Positions 13,821-21,227 of a stretch of 23,020 bases of DNA are shown here, one piece after another. Location: positions 1 to 23,020 of the forward strand of contig JALHHX010000019.1 of the NCBI GenBank assembly GCA_022837245.1, in the 5' to 3' direction. The notes beneath the pieces are model-generated. The model did no database searches, was not told the DNA's origin, and was given only the letters and a program-made list of their open reading frames with translations. The DNA comes from Lentisphaerota bacterium (GTDB taxonomy: Bacteria; Verrucomicrobiota; Kiritimatiellia; RFP12; UBA3636). How positions within the stretch are numbered: position 1 is the first letter of the stretch; every line of letters starts with the position of its first letter. Both the position numbers and the translations under genes were made by a program.

Positions 13821-14687
13821 TCAGAACGCGATATGCACGTCGACGAGGTCCGGCAGCGCCTCGCGTATGCGCTCTTGTTCTTCCTTTGGTATCTGCGTTC
13901 CGTAAAGCATAAGGGTTTTGAGGTTTTCCATCCGGCCAATGTTCTCCGGGAGTTTTGAAACCGGGTTGCCGTTGAGGTCGATGCGCTCGAGTTTCGGCAT
14001 ATCTACAATCTCCTCGGGCAGCGCGGTTATCCTGTTGTTGCTGAGGTCGAGCTGTTCGAGCGACGTCATTCGCAGCACGGCTGGCGGCACGTTCGTGAAG
14101 GAATTGCCGCGCAGGTAAAGGCGCCTGATGTCCTTCCAGCCGGCGGTGCCCTCGGGGAGAGAATCGAGTTTATTGTAGTTGAGGCGGACCCACTTCAGGC
14201 CTTTCATGGCACCAACGCCGGAGGGCAGCTCCGAGATGGCGTTCCGATCGAGATTTAAGTAGGTGAGATCCGAGAGTTGCAGCACTGCGGCAGGGAGGTT
14301 CGTGATGCCATTGTCAGTGAGGTACAGGTGGCGGAGTCCGGACATGGCCGCGGCCGATTCCGGCAGCGCCTTGATGCCTGTCTCCGAAAGGTCGAGCGCG
14401 TGCAGAGACTTTGCGCCTCCAAGCGATGCCGGAACCTCGCCAAGGTTCTTCTGGCCGCGCAGCGAAAGCTTTTTCAGCCGCGGGAATAGCGCCAGATTGG
14501 CGGGGAAGGAATCAAGCTGATTCGTGGCGGGAACGATTATGGCCTCGACTTCGGCGCCGATCGCAGCGGCCTGGGCTGGGGAATCCGCCGTCAGCAGCCG
14601 TTCAGGGGCAGATTGCTGGAAGCAACTCGGGAGGACTGCCAAGGAGACCACGAAGAGGAGGGCGGGTTGGGGAAAAGATGTCTTCAA
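13821..14687 (-). CDS. Leucine-rich-repeat lipoprotein
   Basis: About nine leucine-rich repeats of 23 residues fill most of the protein, for example LRHLYLTDNGITNLPAAVLQ and LEQLDLSNNRITALPEEIVD, of the kind that form a curved protein-binding solenoid. The N-terminus has a lipoprotein signal ending in lipobox LPSC. I chose the TTG at 14687 (288 residues): it has AAGGA seven bases upstream and gives a compact signal peptide (MKTSFPQPALLFVVSLAVLP). The ATG at 14738 would give 305 residues, has no ribosome-binding site and would add 17 residues ahead of the signal core. It is probably exposed in the periplasm or on the surface. It heads an apparent operon with the TadE-like, unknown and DUF523 genes. 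The binding partner is unknown. Confidence 0.85.
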   Translation of the reverse strand: MKTSFPQPALLFVVSLAVLPSCFQQSAPERLLTADSPAQAAAIGAEVEAIIVPATNQLDSFPANLALFPRLKKLSLRGQKNLGEVPASLGGAKSLHALDLSETGIKALPESAAAMSGLRHLYLTDNGITNLPAAVLQLSDLTYLNLDRNAISELPSGVGAMKGLKWVRLNYNKLDSLPEGTAGWKDIRRLYLRGNSFTNVPPAVLRMTSLEQLDLSNNRITALPEEIVDMPKLERIDLNGNPVSKLPENIGRMENLKTLMLYGTQIPKEEQERIREALPDLVDVHIAF

Positions 14688-14738
14688 AATAAAATCCTTG
14701 AGTTTCTGTGAGAATCGGGTAGGATATACGGCATTCAT

Positions 14739-14766
14739 TTGGCTTTTAGGTTTCGCCGCCTATTAT
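14739..14766 (+). promoter_or_regulatory. Candidate promoter for the outer-membrane protein gene
   Basis: TTGGCT (14739-14744) and TATTAT (14761-14766) are spaced by 16 bases. The start would be near 14773, with AAGGA (14797-14801) as ribosome-binding site ahead of the ATG at 14812. Confidence 0.4.
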
Positions 14767-14791
14767 AAACCAACTTGACCGTCTTAATCAA
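14762..14791 (-). promoter_or_regulatory. Candidate promoter for the LRR-TadE-DUF523 operon
   Basis: On the minus strand, TTGATT (14791-14786) and a perfect TATAAT (14767-14762) are spaced by 18 bases. Transcription would begin near 14755. The -10 overlaps that of the opposite-strand promoter. Confidence 0.55.
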
Positions 14792-14811
14792 CCAATAAGG
14801 ACAACCAACCA

Positions 14812-15534
14812 ATGAGAAGAACGACATCAATCGCATGTGCGGTGGCAGTGGCTCTGGCCGCATCAAACACATTTGCCATAACCCCTGCCAGCCAGAGCAC
14901 AAAAGGGACGGGATACCTTGTCCTGGCCGAAGACCTTTCGAACTGGCATCTCGCGGCTTACGGTTCGACCGGCACACGGACTGTGGAGGACGACAACGAC
15001 TTTGAGATGGAATTGAAAGTCAAGCGCTATGCCGCCATCCTGGGATACGATGTCACGCGCTGGATGACTATCTACGGACTCGCCGGCGTCATGGAGGCGG
15101 ACCGTAAGTACGGCATGGGCAATGGCCAGGACACCTCCTTGCTGATTGGAGCGGGAACGTGGCTCAACCTCCTGCAGTCAGAGGAACTAACTCTGCTCTC
15201 AACCGTGTCCTACTACAAGCTTACGGCAGGAGCCGAAGTCTCTTATGCCGATCTCGACGACTACTCATGGGGACAGCTCGACGGATACCTGACCTTCGGA
15301 ATAGTCAACGAGCTTGAAAACAACACGATGATCTTTCCTGAGACGATTGGAATCTTCGCGGGTCCGATTGTGTCATACCTCATGTCCGACGAGCTTGACG
15401 CGGATACAGACAACACCGTTGGCATGACCGTTGGCGTGACCATGACGTTCTCGACGAGCACGTACGCAACCATTTCGTACGACATGTTCTCGGACGACGA
15501 CACCTTGGCCGGCATGGTCGGCGTGCGCTTCTAA
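14812..15534 (+). CDS. Small outer-membrane-type beta-barrel protein
   Basis: This 240-residue protein has a clear Sec signal peptide (MRRTTSIACAVAVALAASNT, cleavage predicted after FA near residue 22). The mature part alternates aromatic and polar residues in short strands (KRYAAILGYDVTRWMTIYGL, LTLLSTVSYYKL, ATISYDMFSDDD). The C-terminus ends in GVRF; a terminal Phe is the classic outer-membrane assembly signal. This fits a small eight- to ten-stranded barrel. I do not recognise a specific family. It has its own promoter candidate and a strong terminator, so it is probably monocistronic and may be well expressed. The barrel assignment is inferred from pattern only. Confidence 0.75.
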   Translation: MRRTTSIACAVAVALAASNTFAITPASQSTKGTGYLVLAEDLSNWHLAAYGSTGTRTVEDDNDFEMELKVKRYAAILGYDVTRWMTIYGLAGVMEADRKYGMGNGQDTSLLIGAGTWLNLLQSEELTLLSTVSYYKLTAGAEVSYADLDDYSWGQLDGYLTFGIVNELENNTMIFPETIGIFAGPIVSYLMSDELDADTDNTVGMTVGVTMTFSTSTYATISYDMFSDDDTLAGMVGVRF

Positions 15535-15557
15535 AAAGCCGCCCTCCCCTATGCCTC

Positions 15558-15596
15558 TTCCGGAATGCCGCGGCCGCGCGGCTTCCGGAATTTTCT
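15558..15596 (+). terminator. Rho-independent terminator after the outer-membrane protein gene
   Basis: A stem formed by TTCCGGAA (15558-15565) with TTCCGGAA (15583-15590), and GCCGC (15567-15571) with GCGGC (15578-15582), has one bulged T and a 6-base loop, followed by TTTTCT. It ends the gene before valS. Confidence 0.85.
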
Positions 15597-15639
15597 GTAG
15601 TTTCAACTAAACAGATTTTCCGCTATTTGACGATTTAAT

Positions 15640-18318
15640 ATGGACAAGCATTTCGACCCTCAGGCGATTGAGGCCAAGTGGTATGAGTTTTGGGAAAAGA
15701 CCGGGCAGTTCAGCGGCAACGCATCCGCCGATGGCGAGCCTTATTGCATCGTTATCCCGCCGCCCAACGTCACCGGCATACTCCACATGGGCCACGCCCT
15801 CAACAACACGATCCAGGACGTGCTCGTCCGCTGGCGGAGGATGCAGGGCCGCAACGTGCTGTGGGTCCCTGGAACCGACCACGCCGGCATCGCCACGCAG
15901 AACGTGGTCGAAAAAGCTCTCAGGAACGAAGGCAAATCTCGCCGCGACCTCGGCCGCGAGGCTTTCGTCGAGCGAGTCTGGGAATGGCGTGCGAAATACG
16001 GTGGCACTATCGTCAACCAACTCCGCAGCCTCGGATGCAGTTGCGACTGGACCCGCGAACGATTCACGATGGACGAGGGGCTCAGCCGCGCCGTCGCCGA
16101 AGTGTTCTGCCGCCTCTACAAGGAGGATCTCGTCTACCGCGGCAACTACATAGTCAACTGGTGCCCGCGCTGCGGCACTGCGCTCGCCGACGACGAGAGC
16201 GAGCACGAGGCGAACGAGGGTTCTCTATGGCATGTGCGCTACCCCGTAATGGGACGCCTCGGCGAGTTCGTCGAGGTCGCCACCACGCGCCCGGAAACTC
16301 TGCCGGGCGACACAGCTGTCGCCGTCAATCCCAAGGACGAACGCTATACGCATCTTCACGGCGCAAAGGTAATACTCCCCCTCTCGAACCGCGAAATCCC
16401 TGTAGTGGTGGACGATTACGTGGAACGCGAATTCGGCACAGGCGTTGTGAAAATCACTCCGGCGCACGATCCGAACGACTTCCTCGTCGCCCAGCGCCAT
16501 GATCTGCCAGCGCTCAACATCATGAACGACGACGGCACGATGAACGGGGAATCCGGCTACGAAGGACTCGACCGTTTCGAATGCCGCAAGCAGATCGTCA
16601 AGGATCTGGAGGCTGGCGGATACCTCGTCAAGGTCGAGCCATACACTAACGCCGTCGGCCATTGCTACCGCTGCCACACAGTCGTGGAGCCTCGCCTTTC
16701 GAAGCAGTGGTTCGTGCGCATGAAACCGCTGGCTGGTCCGGCAATGGAGGCTGTCCGCTCGGGACGCGTCAAGTTCACTCCGCAGCGCTACGAAAACACT
16801 TTCTTCACATGGATGGAAAACATCCGTGACTGGTGCATCTCGCGCCAAATCTGGTGGGGGCACCGCATACCCGTCTACACTTGCGAATGCGGGCACGAAT
16901 GGGCGGCACCGCAAAAGCCGTTTGAATGCCCGGAGTGCCACGCCAGCGCTGAAAAATTTTCGCAGGAAACCGACGTGCTCGACACATGGTTCTCCTCATG
17001 GCTCTGGCCTTTCAGCACGCTTGGATGGCCCGACCCCGACAGCGCCGACCTCAAAACATACTACCCCACTTCCGACCTCGTCACCGCGCCGGACATCATC
17101 TTCTTCTGGGTCGCCCGGATGATCATGGCCGGATGCAAGTTCATGGACGAACCTCCGTTCTCCAACGTGGTGATACACGGCGTTGTGCGCGATGACCAGG
17201 GGCGCAAGATGTCGAAATCCCTCGGCAACTCAATTGACCCGCTCGATATCATCGGCAAATACAGCGCCGACTCGCTGCGCTTCAGCCTCATGCAGATAAC
17301 CGCCCCCGGTGTTGATTTGTACGTCAACATGGACAAGTTTGAAATCGGGCGCAACTTCGGCACCAAGATATGGAACGCCGCGCGGTTCATGTCCATGCAC
17401 GCCGGGAAAACGCCTGATATCGACTGGCACGGCATCGCCGCGAACGGGATCAAGCTAGACCCGGCGTTGCTCAAGGACGATGACCGCCATATACTAGCAA
17501 CCTGCTCGCGCACGATCGAGTCAGTGACCGACGCACTCGAAAAATACCGATTCCAGGATGCAGCTCTCGCTGTCTACGATTTCGTCCGTTCGAGTTTCTG
17601 CGACTGGTATCTAGAGTATGCAAAGACAGATTTGTATGGCGAGGACGAAGCCCGCCGCCATCAGACGATGCTCATCCTTGCTGACGTCTTTGGCAAGGCC
17701 GTCCGCCTGCTACATCCGTTCATGCCGTTCATCACGGAGGAGCTCTGGCATGAGATGGGATATGTCTCAGCAGATGGGTCGATCATGCGCGCGTCATGGC
17801 CAAAGCCATACACTGAAGCCGAGAACGCCGCATGGGGCGTCACGGAAGACGTGCGCGGCTACGTCGAAAACAAGCGCGAGATGATAACCGCAGGCCGGGC
17901 GCTGCGCGCCGACGCCAACATCCCGCCGTCGCAGGAGATTGCCTACGTCATAAACGCCGTGTCCGCGGAAACGGCGGCACGCGTCGGGCGCGATGTTGAT
18001 TACATGAAGGCGGCGCTCCACGCAAGCAGTATCGAGTTACGCTCGGATCCACTCGCCGGAATGCCTTTCACACTATGCGCGCTCGGCTCAATCGGGATAC
18101 CGCTCGAAGGAGTGATCGACGTCGCAGCGGAGAAAACACGCATTTTGGGCGAAATCGAAAAGCTCCAAGGCTTCCTGCGCACGGTTGACGCCAAGCTCGG
18201 CAACGAATCTTTCGTCGCGAAGGCTCCTCCGAAAATCATTGAGCAGCAAAAAGCAAGGCGCGAAGAGCTGTTGGCCGACATCGCTCATCAAGAAAAAATC
18301 CTCAAGTCTTTCGGCTAG
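15640..18318 (+). CDS. valS: Valine--tRNA ligase
   Basis: This 892-residue class I aminoacyl-tRNA synthetase charges tRNA-Val. The HIGH-type motif is HMGH (residues 49-52) in PPPNVTGILHMGHALN, and the KMSKS motif is at about residue 524 in GRKMSKSLGNSIDP. Between them lies the editing domain (VATTRPETLPGDTAVAVNP). A Cys-rich zinc-knuckle-like element (CECGHEW, ECPECH) follows near residue 410. The C-terminus is the ValS-type coiled coil (AAEKTRILGEIEKLQGFLRT). The ATG at 15640 fits the family start (FDPQAIEAKWYEFWE); no Shine-Dalgarno is seen in the AT-rich leader. Length is typical, and the gene looks intact and stands alone. Confidence 0.97.
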   Translation: MDKHFDPQAIEAKWYEFWEKTGQFSGNASADGEPYCIVIPPPNVTGILHMGHALNNTIQDVLVRWRRMQGRNVLWVPGTDHAGIATQNVVEKALRNEGKSRRDLGREAFVERVWEWRAKYGGTIVNQLRSLGCSCDWTRERFTMDEGLSRAVAEVFCRLYKEDLVYRGNYIVNWCPRCGTALADDESEHEANEGSLWHVRYPVMGRLGEFVEVATTRPETLPGDTAVAVNPKDERYTHLHGAKVILPLSNREIPVVVDDYVEREFGTGVVKITPAHDPNDFLVAQRHDLPALNIMNDDGTMNGESGYEGLDRFECRKQIVKDLEAGGYLVKVEPYTNAVGHCYRCHTVVEPRLSKQWFVRMKPLAGPAMEAVRSGRVKFTPQRYENTFFTWMENIRDWCISRQIWWGHRIPVYTCECGHEWAAPQKPFECPECHASAEKFSQETDVLDTWFSSWLWPFSTLGWPDPDSADLKTYYPTSDLVTAPDIIFFWVARMIMAGCKFMDEPPFSNVVIHGVVRDDQGRKMSKSLGNSIDPLDIIGKYSADSLRFSLMQITAPGVDLYVNMDKFEIGRNFGTKIWNAARFMSMHAGKTPDIDWHGIAANGIKLDPALLKDDDRHILATCSRTIESVTDALEKYRFQDAALAVYDFVRSSFCDWYLEYAKTDLYGEDEARRHQTMLILADVFGKAVRLLHPFMPFITEELWHEMGYVSADGSIMRASWPKPYTEAENAAWGVTEDVRGYVENKREMITAGRALRADANIPPSQEIAYVINAVSAETAARVGRDVDYMKAALHASSIELRSDPLAGMPFTLCALGSIGIPLEGVIDVAAEKTRILGEIEKLQGFLRTVDAKLGNESFVAKAPPKIIEQQKARREELLADIAHQEKILKSFG

Positions 18319-18345
18319 CTCCATAGACATTCGAACAACGCCAAA

Positions 18346-18422
18346 TGGCACCCCAAGCTGGGCTCGAACCAGCGACCTGCTGCTTAGAAGGCAGCTGCTC
18401 TGTCCAACTGAGCTATTGGGGT
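18346..18422 (-). tRNA. tRNA-Arg (anticodon UCU)
   Basis: On the minus strand, the acceptor ACCCCAA pairs with TTGGGGT, the D stem is intact, and the anticodon stem GCTGC/GCAGC encloses loop CTTCTAA, giving anticodon UCU (Arg, AGA). The T arm is GCTGG-TTCGAGC-CCAGC, and the gene ends in G plus encoded CCA. It is 77 bases long and convergent with valS. Confidence 0.97.
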
Positions 18423-18460
18423 AGAACCACAGCCTTTTCACGGCCGTGCAATCGCGCATT

Positions 18461-18490
18461 ATTGTATGCCATTCAGCATGCGGGATTCAA
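18461..18490 (-). promoter_or_regulatory. Candidate promoter for tRNA-Arg
   Basis: On the minus strand, TTGAAT (18490-18485) and TACAAT (18466-18461) are spaced by 18 bases, immediately after the stop codon of ugd. The leader before the tRNA would be about 32 bases. Co-transcription with ugd is the alternative. Confidence 0.4.
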
Positions 18491-18496
18491 GCAAAA

Positions 18497-19885
18497 TCAA
18501 TAAAAATGCGATTTGGGCTCGATGCCTATTGCATAGACATGGAAACCCATGGAGTAAAGTTTGGCATGCCCCAGGAAGTTGCGGCCGTCGAACACGAACG
18601 CCGGCTTGCGCATCAGGTCGTATACCTTCTGCCAGTCTATGTTCTTGTATTCACTCCAGTCGGTCAGGACCGCCACGGCGTCCGCCCCCTCAACCGCCTT
18701 ATACGGATCGCGCTCGTATGTCACAAATTCCTCGAGACCGGCTAGGTCGCGCTTTGCGTTTTCGATAGCATGCGGATCGCTCACGACCACCTGCGCATGT
18801 TCCTCGACGAGGAGCTTCGCAACCGAGATCGCCGGCGACTCGCGCGTGTCCGAGGTATCTGCTTTGAAAGCGAACCCCAGCAACGCGATGCGTTTGCCGG
18901 CCACGGTGTTGAACATGGCCCTGAGCATCGTCTTCACAAACCTGTTCTTCTGGTGCTCGTTCATATCCACGACAGAGCGCCAGTAATCCGCCGCTTCGGT
19001 CAGCCCCTCGCTCTCGCACATATAGACGAGGTTGAGGATGTCCTTTTTGAAGCACGATCCTCCGAACCCGACACCCGCCTTGAGGAATCTCGGCCCGATG
19101 CGGCTGTCGGCGCCAACGGCCCTCGCAACTTCGCTGACGTTCGCCCCCGTCTTCTCGCAGAGCTCGCTAAGCGCGTTGATAGAAGATATGCGCTGCGCCA
19201 GAAAGGCGTTTGCGGCGATCTTGGAAAGCTCCGACGACCACACGTTTGTTGTGAGGATTCTCTCGCGCGGGATCCAAGACGCGTAGACATCCACCACTGC
19301 CTCGCGGGCGGCAAGTCCTGACGGAGTCTCCGCCGAGCCCACGAGCACGCGGTCTGGCATTTCCAGGTCTCGTATCGCCGTGCCTTCAGCAAGGAACTCG
19401 GGATTTGAAAGCACTTCGAAATTCACGCCATTTGCCCCCTCTGAAAGCACGCGGCGCATTGCGGCTGCCGTGCGCACTGGCAACGTGGATTTCTCAACCA
19501 CGATCTTGTCGCTCTTGGCACATCTCTTGATCTGGCGCGCGGTCTTCTCCCAGTACTGCAGATCCGCGGCGCGTCCAGCACCCTCGCCGAAAGTTTTTGT
19601 GGGCGTGTTGACCGCCACAAATATGATGTCGGCCTCCTCAATTGCCTTGTCGATGTCAGTGGAAAAGAAAAGATTCCGGTTCAACGTCTCCGACACAACC
19701 TCTGCGAGCCCAGGCTCGTATATGGGCAACTTGTCCGACTGCCACGCCTTGATGCGGTCCGCGTTTATATCAACCACCGTAACCTTGCGGTCGGGGCATT
19801 TCTTGGCGATCATCGCCATCGTCGGCCCGCCCACGTATCCAGCGCCGATGCAAAGTATGTTTTTATTTTCGGTTTTTTTTGGCAT
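18497..19885 (-). CDS. ugd: UDP-glucose 6-dehydrogenase, animal-type
   Basis: This 462-residue enzyme oxidises UDP-glucose to UDP-glucuronate with two NAD+, providing precursors for exopolysaccharide or lipopolysaccharide. The N-terminal NAD-binding motif is NILCIGAGYVGGPTMAMIA. The catalytic Cys278 lies in GFGGSCFKKDILNLVYMCES, and a C-terminal nucleotide-binding domain contains IALLGFAFKADTSDTRESPA. GYVGGPT, the KDILNLVY run and the catalytic Cys number (human Cys276) place it with metazoan-like UGDH rather than the shorter E. coli/Bacillus type. I chose the ATG at 19885 (preceded by ACGGAAA) because the sequence upstream to 19957 is not family-like. It stands alone; no glycosyltransferase or epimerase adjoins it here. 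Confidence 0.95.
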   Translation of the reverse strand: MPKKTENKNILCIGAGYVGGPTMAMIAKKCPDRKVTVVDINADRIKAWQSDKLPIYEPGLAEVVSETLNRNLFFSTDIDKAIEEADIIFVAVNTPTKTFGEGAGRAADLQYWEKTARQIKRCAKSDKIVVEKSTLPVRTAAAMRRVLSEGANGVNFEVLSNPEFLAEGTAIRDLEMPDRVLVGSAETPSGLAAREAVVDVYASWIPRERILTTNVWSSELSKIAANAFLAQRISSINALSELCEKTGANVSEVARAVGADSRIGPRFLKAGVGFGGSCFKKDILNLVYMCESEGLTEAADYWRSVVDMNEHQKNRFVKTMLRAMFNTVAGKRIALLGFAFKADTSDTRESPAISVAKLLVEEHAQVVVSDPHAIENAKRDLAGLEEFVTYERDPYKAVEGADAVAVLTDWSEYKNIDWQKVYDLMRKPAFVFDGRNFLGHAKLYSMGFHVYAIGIEPKSHFY

Positions 19886-19969
19886 TTTCCGTAATCTCGT
19901 ATTGTTATGACTTTTACTCGGTAAGTTACACGAAATCTCCACGCTTTTCAAGTGCAATCGGGACGCCCC

Positions 19970-20200
19970 TCAGTAGTTGAAAAGGTCTTCGGAGGAGTAC
20001 GAGGCGGCTGCCGCGCGGTTGAGCGCGTCGATTACAATCGTTTTCGTATGCGGAGTGAGCCGCCTGCCTTTCGCCGCCCGCGAAACCATCTTATGCGTCA
20101 TAGGCACGGCGGAAGCCGCGACAATGTCATGCGGCGCAAGCCCGCGCTCCTCCATAATATCGGCAATCGGCTGCCGCGCCATGTTTCGTTCAATTTCCAT
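19970..20200 (-). CDS. Small putative helix-turn-helix DNA-binding protein
   Basis: This 76-residue protein (from ATG 20200) appears to be all-helical and basic in the middle. Its pattern, ADIMEERGLAPHDIVAAS then MTHKMVSRAAKGRRLT followed by IDALNRAAA, resembles a lambda-repressor/Cro-like helix-turn-helix unit. I recall short proteins of this kind in PVC genomes but cannot name a family with certainty. The start at 20200 gives a family-like N-terminus and agrees with a predicted promoter whose -10 lies seven bases upstream, so the mRNA may be leaderless. A longer frame to 20236 would overlap that promoter. It is located upstream of ugd on the same strand (84 bases), and co-transcription is possible. 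It may be a regulator, but its target is unknown. Confidence 0.6.
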   Translation of the reverse strand: MEIERNMARQPIADIMEERGLAPHDIVAASAVPMTHKMVSRAAKGRRLTPHTKTIVIDALNRAAAASYSSEDLFNY

Positions 20201-20207
20201 GACGCGG

Positions 20208-20236
20208 ATTCTAGCATAGCGGAAGCCTGCGGGCAA
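20208..20236 (-). promoter_or_regulatory. Candidate leaderless promoter of the small HTH gene
   Basis: On the minus strand, TTGCCC (20236-20231) and an extended -10 TGCTAGAAT (core TAGAAT 20213-20208) are spaced by 17 bases. Only seven bases separate the -10 from the ATG at 20200, so transcription would begin at or next to the start codon. Confidence 0.45.
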
Positions 20237-20250
20237 GGTGTGCCCTATAA

Positions 20251-20285
20251 GAGGTACTAGGTTTTAGGGTATAGGTACCAGGGGC
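20251..20285 (+). repeat. Degenerate heptamer repeat block 1
   Basis: Five adjacent 7-base units, GAGGTAC, TAGGTTT, TAGGGTA, TAGGTAC and CAGGGGC, share the pattern TAGGTNY. This lies in the 339-base stretch 20201-20539, which contains no gene I can support. Confidence 0.6.
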
Positions 20286-20353
20286 TTTGCAGGCGGATGG
20301 CACTGGTCTGCAGCCTATGCCAATGGATGTCTTGCGCGTGGATAGCGCGGGGC

Positions 20354-20379
20354 GGCTAGGGTCTAGGACCTAATACCTA
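20354..20379 (-). repeat. Degenerate heptamer repeat block 2, opposite orientation
   Basis: On the minus strand the units are TAGGTAT, TAGGTCC, TAGACCC and a partial TAGCC, the same heptamer family as block 1 but inverted, about 75 bases away. The intervening sequence shows no gene or clear hairpin. Confidence 0.6.
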
Positions 20380-20503
20380 AGGCCTTCTTCATGGCGGCGA
20401 ACACGCCGTGAAAAGGAGGAGCCGAGCGCGCCCTTGCAAAGCCGCGCATAGGAGGCAACACTAAAAGCACTCCGCTCACTGACCGATTACGTAAACGGGT
20501 GCG

Positions 20504-20532
20504 TTGCGTTCTCTTGCATTTTATGCGATAAT
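20504..20532 (+). promoter_or_regulatory. Candidate leaderless promoter of rpe
   Basis: TTGCGT (20504-20509) and GATAAT (20527-20532) are spaced by 17 bases, with an extended -10 (TGCGATAAT). The gap to the rpe ATG at 20540 is seven bases, so transcription should begin at or just before the start codon. Confidence 0.5.
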
Positions 20533-20539
20533 GCACCGC

Positions 20540-21205
20540 ATGAAAGCATTTATCTTACCGTCTCTTCTTGCCGCCGACGCGGGGCGCCTCGCCGATGAGA
20601 TCAAACGAGCCGAAGACGCGGGCGCCGATGCGCTCCACCTCGATATCATGGACGGCGCGTTCGTCCCCAACCTCAGCTTCGGCCCGCATATCGTGGCTAT
20701 GGCGAAGCGTGTGACGTCAATGCCCCTCAACGTGCACCTCATGCTCCAGCGTCCTGATTTGTTCATAAAGCCTTTCGCCGACGCCGGCGCAGACACGATA
20801 CAGATCCAGGTGGAATCTTCGTGCCTTGTCCTGGAAACATTGGGTAAAATCAAAGCGCTTGGCGTTGCGCCCGCTATCGTGCTCAACCCGGAAACTTCAT
20901 TCGAATCCGCCCTGCCCTACCTCTTCCTAGTCGATGAGTGCCTGCAAATGACGGTTTATCCCGGCTACGGCGGCCAGAAGTTCAAGAGCGGCCCTCTCTC
21001 AAACATCCGTGCGCTGCGCGCCGCCGCCAAAGCCGCCGGCAAACCAGATTTCACCATTATGGTTGATGGCGGCATCGACCGCGATTCAATCGCCGCATGC
21101 GCGGAAGCCGGAGCAAACGCATTCGTAGCCGGCACCGCGCTCTACTCCAAGGCCGACATGAAATCCGAAATCGCGCGCTTCCGCTCGTTGGTCTCCAGGA
21201 CCTAA
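20540..21205 (+). CDS. rpe: Ribulose-phosphate 3-epimerase
   Basis: This 221-residue TIM-barrel enzyme interconverts ribulose-5-phosphate and xylulose-5-phosphate in the pentose phosphate pathway. The start MKAFILPSLLAADAGRL matches the family. Metal-binding residues are present: His and Asp in LHLDIMDG, His in NVHLML, and Asp in MVDGGI. The phosphate-binding loops PGYGGQKF and VAGTALYS are also seen. In two places it departs from common sequence: TFHPEA is replaced by QIQVESS, and SVNPGFGG by TVYPGYGG. The ATG at 20540 is preferred, since longer frames start inside the predicted promoter. LepA follows after 22 bases, so the two may be co-transcribed. Confidence 0.95.
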   Translation: MKAFILPSLLAADAGRLADEIKRAEDAGADALHLDIMDGAFVPNLSFGPHIVAMAKRVTSMPLNVHLMLQRPDLFIKPFADAGADTIQIQVESSCLVLETLGKIKALGVAPAIVLNPETSFESALPYLFLVDECLQMTVYPGYGGQKFKSGPLSNIRALRAAAKAAGKPDFTIMVDGGIDRDSIAACAEAGANAFVAGTALYSKADMKSEIARFRSLVSRT

Positions 21206-21227
21206 CGATAACATCGCTTCCCCATCC

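Noticed and set aside
16225..16941. Minus-strand open frame of 238 codons inside valS
   Set aside because: It lies wholly antisense to the highly conserved editing and catalytic regions of valS and shows no domain of its own.
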